A stretch of DNA of 64,000 bases from Paraglaciecola psychrophila 170 (GCF_000347635.1 NC_020514.1:4588001-4652000), one strand, 5' to 3'. Shown: positions 9,659-19,128, numbered from the stretch's first letter. The notes: generated by a model from the letters alone, not told the origin. A program made the numbers and translations.

Positions 9659-10510
9659 ATGCGCCAAATCCTAATATATTTTTTTCTGAGTTTACCTATT
9701 TTAGTCATGATGACTTGGTTGTACTTGGATAAGCGCAGCATTAAACGCCGTGAATTAAAACAAATTCAATTAAGATCCCAGCCATTAGCACCCGAATACT
9801 TGCATATTTTGCAAACTGAATTTCCATTGTATTTACGTTTACCCGATGAATTGCAGTGCAAATTAGCTGGCCATATTCAGGTGTTTTTAGATGAAAAAGA
9901 CATTATTGGGCGAAGTGGCCTCGAAATTAACGATAAAATCAGAGTGTTAATTGCCGCTCAAGCTTGTTTATTAATACTCAATAGGCCAGGTAATTATTAT
10001 CCCGGCTTTCGCAGTATTTTGGTTTATCCTAATACCTATGTGGCCAGCAGTACACGCACAGAAGGCATGCTGCATATTACGGGTACAAGTACCCGAGCAG
10101 GAGAATCTTGGCACCGAGGCGCCGTAATACTGGCTTGGGATCAAGTGTTACAAGGGGCAAGAGACGGTCGCGATGGACACAATGTGGTGATGCATGAATT
10201 TGCACACAAATTAGATGAAGAAAATGCGGCAATGGATGGTTTGCCCCTATTACCAACTGCAGAGCAATACCAACAATGGTCACAAGTATTAAATGCAGAG
10301 TTTAGTGTGCAACAGCAAAACTTAGCTGATGGCGTTGAAGATGTCATTGACAGCTATGGTGCAACCTCTCCAGCCGAATTTTTTGCTGTGGTAACAGAAA
10401 CGTTTTTTGAGAAACCTTACCAGCTAGAGCACCGACATCCGCAACTATACGAACAATTTAAACAGTGTTACTTGCTCGACCCCAAACAATGGTCTAAAGC
10501 CAAAGATTAA
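9659..10510 (+). CDS. mtfA: Zinc-dependent peptidase MtfA (M90 family)
   Basis: A 283-residue protein with one N-terminal membrane segment (residues about 4-22) and the MtfA domain. The zinc motif HEFAHKLD has its histidines at 179 and 183, and FFAVVTETFFEKP near residue 240 supplies the further metal ligand glutamate. YPGFRSILVYPNTYV is typical of the family. In E. coli, MtfA is an aminopeptidase that binds the repressor Mlc and so affects glucose PTS expression. The E. coli protein lacks the membrane anchor, which is common in marine relatives. It stands alone and is convergent with the aminotransferase gene. Confidence 0.9.
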   Translation: MRQILIYFFLSLPILVMMTWLYLDKRSIKRRELKQIQLRSQPLAPEYLHILQTEFPLYLRLPDELQCKLAGHIQVFLDEKDIIGRSGLEINDKIRVLIAAQACLLILNRPGNYYPGFRSILVYPNTYVASSTRTEGMLHITGTSTRAGESWHRGAVILAWDQVLQGARDGRDGHNVVMHEFAHKLDEENAAMDGLPLLPTAEQYQQWSQVLNAEFSVQQQNLADGVEDVIDSYGATSPAEFFAVVTETFFEKPYQLEHRHPQLYEQFKQCYLLDPKQWSKAKD

Positions 10511-10512
10511 TA

Positions 10513-10556
10513 ATGAACAAACAGGATCACCCTGAACCAGTTTGTTCATGGTGATC
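10513..10556. terminator. Two interlocked inverted repeats between convergent genes
   Basis: ATGAACAAAC (10513-10522) pairs with GTTTGTTCAT (10540-10549), and GATCACC (10525-10531) pairs with GGTGATC (10550-10556). The order A-B-A'-B' means both stems cannot nest. They are probably alternative hairpins, each serving one of the two convergent transcripts. The second repeat runs into the stop codon of the aminotransferase. Confidence 0.5.
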
Positions 10557-11811
10557 AGCTACTTAAACGATCCATAAATATTGCCAACCGCTGCAAGCCC
10601 TCTTCGAGTTCAGATTCTGCAGAAGCAAATGACAAACGCACATACCGGTCGCCTTGATACTCACCAAAATCGTTACCGGGCGTCAATGCAACATGCACTT
10701 CTTGTAATACCCGCTCACAAAATGTCATGGCAGATAACCCCGTATTACTTACATCAATATACACATAAAAGGCACCGTCAGGATGAACAGGCACATGCAA
10801 ACCACATTTTTGTAATCCCGCCAGTATTAATTTTTTGCGAACAATAAGTGTTGCCCGTCGTGACTCACACACAGCAATAGAGCTGGGCGTAAAACATTGT
10901 AGCGCCGCTTTTTGCGCTAACGTCGATGGACAAATATAATAATTTTGGGCCAATCGTTCCATAACGTCGACTGCACGCTCAGGCACCACACACCAACCTA
11001 GTCGCCACCCCGTCATACCAAAATATTTTGAAAAACTGTTAATCACTAAGGCCTCATCATCAAATGATAAAACACTCATTGGCTGTGAACCGGCTTCACC
11101 GTGGTGCAAGTTAAGATAAATCTCATCCACGATACGCCATGCCCCTTTGCTGCGAGCAAATTGGCACATGGCTGCTAGCTCATCTGCGCCTATGGCGGTT
11201 CCTGTGGGGTTTGATGGAGTAGCGAGCATTAAGCCCCGAGTGCCTGCCTGCCAATGTTTTTCAAGCAGCGCCACATTCAATTGAAAACGTGACTCAGCTT
11301 GGGTCGGCACCAATTGCACATTTCCCCCAAAACTTTTTATAAATTGTTTATTACACGGATACGATGGGTCAGCCATGATCACGTTGTCGCCCTCATCCAC
11401 GAAGGCAGCCGAGAGCAGCAATAACGCTGCAGAGGCCCCTGCGGTAACCACAATACGTCGAGGATCGAGTTCAATTTGATGGGTTGTTTGGTAAAACCCT
11501 GCGATGGCAGCACGTAGTTCAGGTAATCCTAATGCCGAGGTGTAGGGCAGAGGCGCATTAACCGCAAGTTCCTGCATCGCAAGTAACACATCAGGCGGCG
11601 CACCAAAATCAGGCTCACCTATGTTCAATTTAATAACATGCTTGCCTTGCGCTTCCAAACGCGCCGCTTTTTCACCAAAAGCCATAGCAAAGAAGGGAGA
11701 AATGGCTTGTGCGCGCTGTGAATATTTCAAATGATACAACTCAACTTTATTAGAAAAACAGAAAAATGACAGCCTGCTATTTTGCCATCTGTAGAAACGT
11801 AAAACACCCAT
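10555..11811 (-). CDS. Pyridoxal-phosphate aminotransferase, class I/II
   Basis: A fold-type I aminotransferase of up to 418 residues. It carries the N-terminal KLNIGEPDFGAPPDV, the cofactor-binding region TAGASAALLLL, the Asn/Pro substrate motif ATPSNPTGT, IVDEIYLNL, the PLP-lysine motif SFSKYFGMTGWRLGW (Lys262 in this numbering) and the carboxylate-binding YVRLSFA. It moves amino groups between an amino acid and a 2-oxo acid; the substrate is not evident. The family normally begins just before SQRAQAISPF, so the first 25-30 residues are doubtful and a TTG start near there is possible. It stands alone. Confidence 0.9.
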   Translation of the reverse strand: MGVLRFYRWQNSRLSFFCFSNKVELYHLKYSQRAQAISPFFAMAFGEKAARLEAQGKHVIKLNIGEPDFGAPPDVLLAMQELAVNAPLPYTSALGLPELRAAIAGFYQTTHQIELDPRRIVVTAGASAALLLLSAAFVDEGDNVIMADPSYPCNKQFIKSFGGNVQLVPTQAESRFQLNVALLEKHWQAGTRGLMLATPSNPTGTAIGADELAAMCQFARSKGAWRIVDEIYLNLHHGEAGSQPMSVLSFDDEALVINSFSKYFGMTGWRLGWCVVPERAVDVMERLAQNYYICPSTLAQKAALQCFTPSSIAVCESRRATLIVRKKLILAGLQKCGLHVPVHPDGAFYVYIDVSNTGLSAMTFCERVLQEVHVALTPGNDFGEYQGDRYVRLSFASAESELEEGLQRLAIFMDRLSS

Positions 11812-11971
11812 TAAATAATGCAGAACTAGACATTGAATTTATAAATGCTTTACGAAGACATCCATAACAAAGGATTTATAAAATTTTATAAAGACACTCA
11901 TAGTTTATAAAGACCCCGTCATAATAAAAAAACAAAAATCGATTTTTACTGTTATTAGCATGGATTTCTTG

Positions 11972-12025
11972 ATAATTGTGATAATTGTAATAATTGTAAT
12001 AATTGTAATAATTGTAATAATTGTA
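11972..12025. repeat. Six tandem copies of a 9-bp unit
   Basis: The unit ATAATTGTA is repeated six times without spacing (the first copy ends in G). It lies in the non-coding gap between divergent genes: the aminotransferase and the nitroreductase. The rest of 11812-12298 is AT-rich with no gene seen. Confidence 0.95.
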
Positions 12026-12298
12026 AAAAGGATGCAATAAAAAACATTTCGAAATGAACGCGCCTGTCCTTTTAATATTTTTAAATTGTTATGTGGCTTT
12101 AATTATCAATTTCTTTGGCCTTGGATGCTCCCAAAAAGTGGTTGCTTTTTCTACCTCTATTTGAATCTTTCATAATTTTTCAGCATGCCGCTTGCTGTTG
12201 ATTTTAATAGTCACTGTTTATTAAACTTTAACTTAATTGCAACAGCTGCTGTTATTGTACGGTTTTACTTAAATCTTACATTCAACATAGGAAGTCAC

Positions 12299-12961
12299 AT
12301 GTCCATCGCAAAAATTCTTCAAGAGCGCAGTTCTACCCGAGCATTTTTAGACAAACCGGTAGCCGAAGAAACTCTGAACACTATTTTTGGTCACGCACAA
12401 TTAGCGGCCTCTAACTGTAATGTTCAGCCTTGGCAAACATGTGTTGTATCGGGCAGTACCAAAGACAAACTTAAAGCAAAGTTTATGGAAACCTTGATGT
12501 CTGGCGCTGCACCTAATCCAGATTTCAATTGGACCCCGAAATATCAAGGCGTGCACCGTGAACGTCAGTTTGGCTCTGCCAATGCCCTTTATACTAGCCT
12601 TGGTATACCTAGAGAAGACAAAAAAGCCAGGCAGATGGCAATGATCCGTAATTGGCAGTTTTTTGATGCGCCTCATGCGGTGTTTTTCACCATGGACAAA
12701 TACTTAGATATCATGGGTGCTGTAGACTTGGGTATTTATGCGCAATCCTTGGGCCTGCTTCTGAATGAGCATGGTATTTCCAACTGTATGCAAGGTGCCT
12801 TGGGGCAATTTCCTGATCCCGTCCGAGAAATATTACAATTACCGGAAGAGCGTGGAATACTGTTTGGAATGTCTTTTGGGTATGCAGACGACAGTGCAGA
12901 TGCCAACAATACCCGAACCGACCGAGCAGATATTGATACGGCTGTTGCGTTTTACGACTAA
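12299..12961 (+). CDS. Nitroreductase family protein
   Basis: From the ATG at 12299, preceded by AGGAAG at good spacing, 220 residues follow. The frame is open to 12185 but the extra residues look like a non-native extension. The FMN-dependent nitroreductase fold shows in ILQERSSTRAFLDKPV (FMN phosphate-binding arginines), NCNVQPWQTCVVSG and GILFGMSFGYADDSADAN near the end. Such homodimers reduce nitroaromatics, quinones or enones with NAD(P)H. The best-matching subgroup is the 220-residue nitroreductases with the NVQPW motif. A terminator hairpin follows 14 bases after the stop. Confidence 0.9.
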   Translation: MSIAKILQERSSTRAFLDKPVAEETLNTIFGHAQLAASNCNVQPWQTCVVSGSTKDKLKAKFMETLMSGAAPNPDFNWTPKYQGVHRERQFGSANALYTSLGIPREDKKARQMAMIRNWQFFDAPHAVFFTMDKYLDIMGAVDLGIYAQSLGLLLNEHGISNCMQGALGQFPDPVREILQLPEERGILFGMSFGYADDSADANNTRTDRADIDTAVAFYD

Positions 12962-12974
12962 GTCATAATGTTCA

Positions 12975-13004
12975 AAAATGTGGAGATCTTAGTTTCCACA
13001 TTTT
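12975..13004 (+). terminator. Hairpin after nitroreductase gene
   Basis: AAAATGTGGA at 12975-12984 pairs exactly with TCCACATTTT at 12995-13004 around a ten-base loop. The T's are part of the stem's 3' arm, as in many bidirectional terminators. Confidence 0.7.
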
Positions 13005-13179
13005 CATTTCGACTAAAGTTAATCGGGGTTAACGCCTCGATTTGAGCGGTTTCTTAATAATGTCCCATAACAATGCAAAGGAACACCTATAATTTTAATC
13101 ACAACATCGCGTTCGAATGATTGGAGTATCTACAGGTTTTAGCCCCCAATTTATAGCCCCTTGCCGAAGAAACTTATTT

Positions 13180-14235
13180 TTACCTCTCGAGATCAAAAGT
13201 AAAACGCTCTACGAGCCCGTCTTTACCTGCACCTACGCACCCCAAACTGTCATCGCAGGTTAGGCTCCAAATGTTATTTTTACTGAGCATAGTCCACGAT
13301 TTTGAACCCTCCTGCCACAAACTTACTCCTTGCGGGTTTGCAATTAACACCTTGGTTTTATTATCTTTGATGATGACATCCGAACCATAAACTGCGCCTT
13401 TCAATGGCACTTCTGGTAAGGCGCTCCACTGCGTTGTTTCTAGATTGTAGCGCTGCGCTTTGGCAGGACTTTGTTGATCTTTTAAACTACCACCAAAGAT
13501 GTAAAGCCATTGTTCGGTTTGTTGCACACTAAACACGCCAGCCGCTTCACCACCCAAAAAAGGAGTATCAAGACTTTGCCAACTTTGTTGCCCATTTAGG
13601 CCATTTTTGATGAGCACACGCGGAGTAAGCGCATTGCCGGTGCCGATATAAATATTGTTATCACGGCCTTTGTTTAAGCAAGTACCACTTGAGGCAAAAC
13701 CGCCCTCTCCTGCTTGTGCTTCAAGTGCTAGCTTTTGTCTCTTCCAATGACGACCACCATCGACTGTGCCCAATATAAACAAGCCCTCTTCATCAGAATC
13801 ACCATATAACCAACCCTGTTGCTCGTTAACAAAGTGCATGCAATCGTAAAAGGTTGTAGCCCGTGTACCCGCAATTTGTAGCTGCCAGTTTTTTCCATCA
13901 TCGGTGCGGTATATTCGCGAGCTATCACCTTCACCAGCACTCATTACGATGAGACTACCGTTACTCAATAATTGAATATCCCTAAACTGCAAACCTACAC
14001 TATTCTCAGGTCCTGTAACCTTGCTCCAATTTTCACCATTGTCAGTACTTTGATAAATACCACCATTGGTGCCGCTTGCCACAATATGCTGGCCAATACG
14101 ATGAACCGCTTGAAAACTCACATTAGGATCAAGTACCTGCACCGAATCAGCTAATGCAGTAAAACTAAGCATAATGCCAAGAATGAAAGAAAATGCTTTG
14201 ATCATCACAACTATACTTTTTATGTTTATTTTCAT
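13180..14235 (-). CDS. Exported BNR/Asp-box beta-propeller protein (YCF48-like)
   Basis: A 351-residue protein with a signal peptide (hydrophobic residues about 11-28, cleaved after ALA). The mature part repeats a propeller pattern with Asp-box-like motifs: STDNGENW, RTDDGKNW and TVDGGRHW. These lie in blades similar to sialidase/photosynthesis-assembly (YCF48) propellers. No catalytic residues are evident, so a binding or scaffold role in the periplasm is likely. It stands alone. An inner Met at residue 11 could also be the start. Confidence 0.75.
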   Translation of the reverse strand: MKINIKSIVVMIKAFSFILGIMLSFTALADSVQVLDPNVSFQAVHRIGQHIVASGTNGGIYQSTDNGENWSKVTGPENSVGLQFRDIQLLSNGSLIVMSAGEGDSSRIYRTDDGKNWQLQIAGTRATTFYDCMHFVNEQQGWLYGDSDEEGLFILGTVDGGRHWKRQKLALEAQAGEGGFASSGTCLNKGRDNNIYIGTGNALTPRVLIKNGLNGQQSWQSLDTPFLGGEAAGVFSVQQTEQWLYIFGGSLKDQQSPAKAQRYNLETTQWSALPEVPLKGAVYGSDVIIKDNKTKVLIANPQGVSLWQEGSKSWTMLSKNNIWSLTCDDSLGCVGAGKDGLVERFTFDLER

Positions 14236-14487
14236 TAGGTTAACATGTCATTTTATAAATAAAAAAACAAACTTTAGCTTCGATTCCTATGGCAGCCATT
14301 GTAAACAGCGATTAGAAAGCACTTGGAAAAGTGTATATTTTTACTTAACCTCGACTCAAGGCTCGCCAATTATCTACTCAAATCCCACCTCATATTCCCC
14401 TTTATATTTCCACGCTGAAGTTTTCTACTTTAGGCGTTTTTAAACGACCTATGTAAAAATGGGATTTTGGAGTAGTAAGGGGAATAA

Positions 14488-14916
14488 ATGGCTAAAAATC
14501 AAAGAGCGCTCAACAAAGGTTCAAAAGGTCAGAATCGAAAGGGCAGCGAAGCCTTTGTTGCAAAATACGCTAACAAACCAGACGTTGTCCAACATGATTC
14601 AGGGCTGATGTATCGTGTTTTGGAACAAGCACAAGGCCCTTCACCCACTATGCAAAATGAGGTGGTGGTCAATCAACGTATCTTGAATTTTGATGGCAGT
14701 GTGATTGCCGATACCTACAAAAGTGGATTTACCGATCGCTTTAGACTTAAAGAAGCCATCCTAGGGTTACAAGAAGGCTTGCAGCTGATGGCATTAGGTA
14801 GTCGTTATGAATTTGTGATCCCGCCAGAAATCGCATGGGGGAAACGCGGAGTAGGCAATAAAATTGGCCCCAATGCGCTTATGGTATTTGATGTCAGATT
14901 ACTGGAAATAGCATAA
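14488..14916 (+). CDS. FKBP-type peptidyl-prolyl cis-trans isomerase
   Basis: A 142-residue protein. After a basic N-terminal stretch comes an FKBP domain (about residues 35-142): DSGLMYRVLEQAQG, FDGSVIADTY, AILGLQEGLQLMALGSRYEFVIPPEIAWGKRG and a final LMVFDVRLLEIA. It catalyses prolyl isomerisation and assists folding. There is no signal peptide and the N-terminal tail is Lys/Arg-rich, so it is probably cytoplasmic. AAGGGGA seven bases before the ATG is a good ribosome binding site. Shorter than FkpA/FklB because the N-terminal dimerisation domain is missing. Confidence 0.9.
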   Translation: MAKNQRALNKGSKGQNRKGSEAFVAKYANKPDVVQHDSGLMYRVLEQAQGPSPTMQNEVVVNQRILNFDGSVIADTYKSGFTDRFRLKEAILGLQEGLQLMALGSRYEFVIPPEIAWGKRGVGNKIGPNALMVFDVRLLEIA

Positions 14917-14920
14917 CCAC

Positions 14921-14986
14921 TAGTACCCCATCCCTCTAGAGAGATACCCATTCAGCGTTAACTAAAATGGGTATCTACCGGTACTA
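14921..14986. terminator. Nested double-stem hairpin between convergent genes
   Basis: An outer stem (TAGTACC 14921-14927 with GGTACTA 14980-14986) encloses an 11-bp inner stem (AGATACCCATT 14942-14952 with AATGGGTATCT 14966-14976). It sits between the FKBP gene and the convergent ThuA gene and can serve both. Confidence 0.6.
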
Positions 14987-15014
14987 AGCAATCAAAAAAT
15001 GCAAAAAGTAAAAG

Positions 15015-15910
15015 CTATTTTGCACAACCGCTAGATTGTGGATCCGATTTCTTAGCTGCCCAATTCAGCATATTTTTCAAAAGAAGTAGTGCTTCTTCAG
15101 TCTCATAGGTCTCATAACGATGCCCCATAGCCGTGAAAACCGAGCGGGCCTGACTGTCGCCAAAACAACGGGCCCAAATAATGGGATGATCGGCAGGTGT
15201 TGGCCCCATCCAGAGATCAGAGCGATCACCATACACTTTGTTCTCTGGGCTATAAGTGCTTTCATCCAAGCCTGCTAGCACAATAAAATCATCACCTGGC
15301 GCAGCTTCAAAGGTGTACCACTCATCAAGCGCCATAAAATCACTTGGAAGACCTGCCATAACCGGGTGGCTCGGATTCAAGACAGCAACCCGTGCCTCTT
15401 GAAATTGGGGTGCCATAGGGTGGCTCACAAAAGTCACCCTAACAGTTGATTATGATAAAAATCCCAGTCCTGATGTGACGCATCACCCGCCCCATGAATT
15501 AAAACGCTTCCATTGCCCTTAGATTGCCACCTAGCAAAGGCCGCTTCTTCATCTTGTGTCAACGAATCACCCGTCATGTTGTTAAACACCACAACATCAA
15601 AACGCGCTAAGTCCTTATCATTAAAAATGCCACTATGTTCAGTGGTGAAATAACCATGCTCCATTTCCTTTGCGGCCTTCATAATGGCCAGAGTAGCACC
15701 AGCAATGCCTTCCTCATGACGCCAGTCGCGGGTCTCAGAAAAAATCAAAATAGAAGGTGTAGGAACAAAATCATAATAGCGACTAGTGGTAGTCACCAGT
15801 TCACCGATAACATTCACAGTCGCTTTGGCGTCAGAAACTAACGGCTCAGGCACCTGTGAAGAACAAGCGGCTAAAAAAACAAAGGGTAAGACATATAATA
15901 ATTTCATCAA
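15015..15910 (-). pseudogene. ThuA-domain lipoprotein, split by a -1 frameshift
   Basis: Two frames together make one ThuA-like protein of about 298 residues. The first (15910-15434) has a lipoprotein signal with lipobox LAAC (Cys16), then ILIFSETRDWRHEEGIAGA and SVLIHGAGDASHQDW. The second (15437-15015) continues with VSHPMAPQFQEARVAVLNPSHPVMAGLP and LWMGPTPADHPIIW. The family's order HxAGDASHxDW then GxxFxxHPxxP is kept across the break. The frames overlap at GGGTGA; one extra G there would join them. ThuA-like proteins occur in sugar metabolism, mostly with unproven biochemical function. A sequencing deletion in the G-run is at least as likely as a true lesion. Confidence 0.8.
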
Positions 15911-16118
15911 AAAATGGCTCCATTACATAGATTTAAATTGAGTATAAAGCCGTTTACACGAAGGTTGCAATCAATCAACCACATTAGTTGCAGCCATAAG
16001 AAACACCCATAAAAGGTGCTGAATTTTACGAAATAAAGTAACAAAAAAACTCAAAAAGCACTTGATAAAAGTGATGGAAGTGATGGAAGTGGCGGTGACA
16101 TCGCGCGTTTTAATCAGT

Positions 16119-16470
16119 TTATTCGATTGTAGATATTAACCGGTATAACGTTGTCATTTCGCCTTTAAGCATGCTCTCGTCTAGAGTTTCAAAAATTTGT
16201 ATTGCTAACATAAAACACTTTAAAGTTTTAAAACCGTAAATATCACCTAATCTATTCAACTCTTCTACTGCATGTTGCTTTACCAAATTAGCGGCTTGGC
16301 TCATTAATATTCAACCATCTGCATTACCTAGCTGATCAGCCAGATATATTTCCATTGACGATGATATATTTTAGTAAGTACTCAAGCTCTTGAAACAACA
16401 TCATGTTGCAACCAATTTTTTGCAGAATATCGTTAACTACGTTTTGTAAAAAAGTTAGGCGGCGATTACT
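16119..16470 (-). pseudogene. Unrecognised small gene, probably broken
   Basis: The best frame (16304-16119) gives 61 residues, ending in LDESMLKGEMTTLYRLISTI. Directly upstream on the same strand the frames MMLFQELEYLLKYIIVNGN and IYLADQLGNADG read like the N-terminal part of the same small helical protein, but a frameshift and a TGA separate the parts. There is no ribosome binding site in front of the 16304 ATG. I do not recognise a named family. The remaining bases to 16697 hold no further gene. Confidence 0.35.
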
Positions 16471-16697
16471 TTTGAACAATGGTGAAGAGGAAGATGGGGA
16501 TTATTACAATGGTGTATTCATAATTATTTACGCTATGGCGTAATTTTAAAAAATATACGCTGAAGTGTATACATTAACACCTTTCATAGAACCTGCCACC
16601 TTAGGTCCGCCAACCTGACTTGATGCAAATCAATGCTAAGTGCAGCTAATCACCTAGAATGAATGTTATTTGATTAAGTTCACATTGGAGAGACCGT

Positions 16698-17009
16698 ATG
16701 CATAATAATAAAGAGCAACTACTTGCTTTACAAAAAGAGTTCAACAATCGCATAGTCAAAATTGATAAGGATTTGCATAGCCGCCTAAGCAGCGCGAAAT
16801 TTTCTGAACAGGCTGTTGATCACCAAAATGATGATGTGATTTTGAATTTAAAAAATGAAGCGCAACAAGAATTAGAACAAGTAAACCATGCGTTGTTGAA
16901 AATAGAACGGGACGTCTACGGCACCTGTGAAAAATGCCATAGTGCGATCAGTGCTGAACGTTTGGATGCGATCCCATTTACTGCATATTGTAAAAACTGT
17001 GCGGTTTGA
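16698..17009 (+). CDS. DksA/TraR-type C4 zinc-finger protein
   Basis: A 103-residue protein. Residues 1-70 are helical (LLALQKEFNNRIVKIDKDL and a second helix with EAQQELEQVNHALLKIE), matching the DksA coiled coil. The C-terminal zinc finger is YGTCEKCHSAISAERLDAIP followed by YCKNC. DksA relatives bind the secondary channel of RNA polymerase. This one is shorter than DksA (151 residues), like the small family members of unknown target. The usual DxxDxA tip motif is not clear, so it may not act with ppGpp. GGAGAG precedes the ATG at good spacing. Confidence 0.85.
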   Translation: MHNNKEQLLALQKEFNNRIVKIDKDLHSRLSSAKFSEQAVDHQNDDVILNLKNEAQQELEQVNHALLKIERDVYGTCEKCHSAISAERLDAIPFTAYCKNCAV

Positions 17010-18052
17010 GTAATTTTCCGCCAGTCGGCACATGCTTTAACTTTTATAACCCGACACTGAATTCCCTCCGAATTTCAGTATCGAACCTTATCAGAACGAC
17101 CGGTCAAGATAATTGTCGCTAGCTGGTCAAGTTAATTGTTGCTTAATACTTTATAAAAACAAGAGCACGCTGCGCGCCATCGTCCCGCGCGGCGTCCGCG
17201 TGATGGTCTTGTCTCGAATCCCTTCGAACCAGATACTCTTTTTCAACAGCAAAAAAGAGTATCTAGACAAAATGGACAGAACCATTTTGAACATCTGCAA
17301 GATAGCCCAAAGCGCAAAGTATAAGGATGTACTTTGTAAAATGCCGCTCGCGACTAAAGTTTTTAACCGCAAAAAATGGCTTGGTCTATGTGCGCCAACC
17401 TCGTTGTCGTTAAGGATGTATCCCTTCACGCTCCACTCAAATGAATTCCCCGCGCGGCGTCCGCTGTCATTTACCCCAAAAATAAGCCATTTTAGCTGAA
17501 ACTTTAAAGGCGGAAGAGCAGTGGCGGAGCCACCAAAGATGATATCGACAAAGTCGATTCTCTTAAGATGGGTGATTTTGTGATTATTTCAACGAACCTG
17601 ACCCCGCAGGTTCGCAGGTTTTAGATTCATATTGGTATGTATTTAATCACCAACTAATGAAGTGAGTTATTCAAACATCCCACCTTTGAGGCATAAACGA
17701 GTTAGCGTCAACGTCCATAATTGCACTTAGTATAGATTGAGAAAACTGGGCAAAAGGCTACTCAATCAGCTTTTGTACTATTTTCTCTCCCTGCCAGGCG
17801 CTAGAGGTAAATGTAAGTATTCTCTTGTTAGTGATGTCAGTTACCTTTTAAATTTATCATTATCAAAGGTTGTATCTGACTTAGATGCGGTCTCTCTTTT
17901 TTAACAGATATCTTTCAACATGACAGGTCATTAAACTTGGAAAGATAGTTTAGCACTCAGCATTGTAAACATTTCACGTTTTGCTGACCTCGATTAACTA
18001 CTAACATTGTTATATTGCGCTTTTAATAAAACTTGTTATTATCAAAAAAATA
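17010..18052. other. Gene-free kilobase with several hairpins and a repeated GC-rich word
   Basis: No convincing gene is seen. A 128-codon plus-strand frame (17113-17499) is low-complexity and has no family features. The stretch holds a perfect 13-bp hairpin at 17231-17264 (AGATACTCTTTTT and its complement, eight-base loop), an 8-bp hairpin (CAAAATGG/CCATTTTG) next to it, a CAAAGTA/TACTTTG pair further on, and the 16-base word CCCGCGCGGCGTCCGC twice (17184-17199 and 17449-17464). An 18-base word at 17587-17604 recurs inverted at 29085-29102. These suggest decayed mobile or structured elements. Confidence 0.6.
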
Positions 18053-18130
18053 GTCGGGGAGCCTTTAAGGCTGAGATTGCATATCGCGAGACCCGTTGAA
18101 CCTGATTCAGTTAGCACTGGCGTAGGGAAC
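18053..18130 (+). promoter_or_regulatory. TPP (THI-box) riboswitch
   Basis: The conserved THI elements are present in order: GTCGGGGAGCC, GGCTGAGA, a short variable stem, GACCCGTTGAACCTGATTCA and GTTAGCACTGGCGTAGGGAA. It lies 86 bases upstream of thiD in the leader. Thiamine pyrophosphate binding should reduce expression of the whole downstream operon. The spacing leaves room for either termination or sequestration of the AGGAG before thiD; I see no clear terminator, so translational control is more likely. Confidence 0.96.
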
Positions 18131-18216
18131 TAATTACTTGTTTTGTATGATTTACTCTTCAGCGTTTTTAAATCTTCAGCTCGATATAGTTCTTACGCGT
18201 CAACGTTAGGAGCTTT

Positions 18217-19128
18217 ATGTCAAATATTATAGTTACTCCCATCAAAGCACCGCTTGCTACCCAAACAGGGTCTCCCGAAACACATTTTTCTGTGACAGAT
18301 AGAGCTTATGCTTCATCTACGCCTATTGTGTTAACAATTGCAGGATCTGATAGCGGTGGTGGTGCAGGTATTCAGGCCGATATTAAAGCGATATCCGCAA
18401 CAGGAGGCTATGCCTGTTCAGTCATAACGGCCATCACCGCGCAAAATACCCTGGGCGTGTCAGCTATTTTTCCTATTCCGCTAGAATATGTCGAAAAGCA
18501 GTTAGATGCGGTTTTTACTGATTTGAACGTTGTTGCCGTCAAAGTCGGCATGTTAGCTGAGTCTGGCATTATCAATCTAGTAGCCGCTAAAATAAAACAG
18601 TATCAACCTGCATTTTTAGTCGTAGACCCTGTCATGGTAGCGACCAGTGGCGACTTGTTGTTAGAAGTATCCGCGATCAGCACCCTCAAAACTGAATTAC
18701 TACCACTCGCCGATATTATTACACCCAACTTATCCGAAGGTGCCGCCCTGATAGGCGTTGATACACCAGATAACGCAGCAGATATGCTTAACATGATCAC
18801 AGGTCTTCGACAGTTGGGTGCAGCAACAATATTGCTTAAAGGGGGACACCTTGAACAGGATGAAAACAGTAATGATCTACTTATATTTCCCGAACAGGTT
18901 CACCACTTAACGGCAAAACGTATCCACACTCGTAACACCCACGGTACGGGTTGTTCGCTGTCTTCGGCTATTGCCTCTTATTTAGCACAAGGGCATGATT
19001 TGTTACGGGCAGTGCAGCTTGGCAAACAGTATATCTCCGAAGCTATTGCTCATGCCGACGAATTATCAATAGGCAAAGGTCATGGGCCGATTAATCATTT
19101 TTTCAGTGGCCATGCTGATGTCCGTTGA
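18217..19128 (+). CDS. thiD: Hydroxymethylpyrimidine (phosphate) kinase ThiD
   Basis: A 303-residue ribokinase-fold enzyme that phosphorylates HMP and HMP-phosphate to HMP-PP for thiamine synthesis. Seen: VLTIAGSDSGGGAGIQADIK, VKVGMLAESGIIN, VVDPVMVATSGDLLL, DIITPNLSEGAALIG, ILLKGGHL and the catalytic anion hole NTHGTGCSLSSAIASYLA. It has about 35 more N-terminal residues than usual before the domain, from an ATG with AGGAGCTTT in front. It is the first gene after the TPP riboswitch and overlaps the ABC ATPase gene by a few bases, which supports coupled translation. Confidence 0.95.
   Translation: MSNIIVTPIKAPLATQTGSPETHFSVTDRAYASSTPIVLTIAGSDSGGGAGIQADIKAISATGGYACSVITAITAQNTLGVSAIFPIPLEYVEKQLDAVFTDLNVVAVKVGMLAESGIINLVAAKIKQYQPAFLVVDPVMVATSGDLLLEVSAISTLKTELLPLADIITPNLSEGAALIGVDTPDNAADMLNMITGLRQLGAATILLKGGHLEQDENSNDLLIFPEQVHHLTAKRIHTRNTHGTGCSLSSAIASYLAQGHDLLRAVQLGKQYISEAIAHADELSIGKGHGPINHFFSGHADVR

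Noticed and set aside
10513..10556. True pseudoknot from the interlocked repeats
   Set aside because: The loop that must cross the 10-bp stem has no bases, so both stems cannot form fully together.
14174..14443. 89-codon plus frame before the FKBP gene
   Set aside because: Overlaps the opposite-strand signal-peptide region of the propeller gene and has no features.
15434..15437. Programmed -1 frameshift joining the two ThuA frames
   Set aside because: No slippery heptamer of the usual type and no clear downstream stimulator were seen; a missing G explains it more simply.
17113..17499. 128-codon frame in the hairpin-rich gap
   Set aside because: Sequence consists of stems of inverted repeats and GC-rich words; no protein family features.
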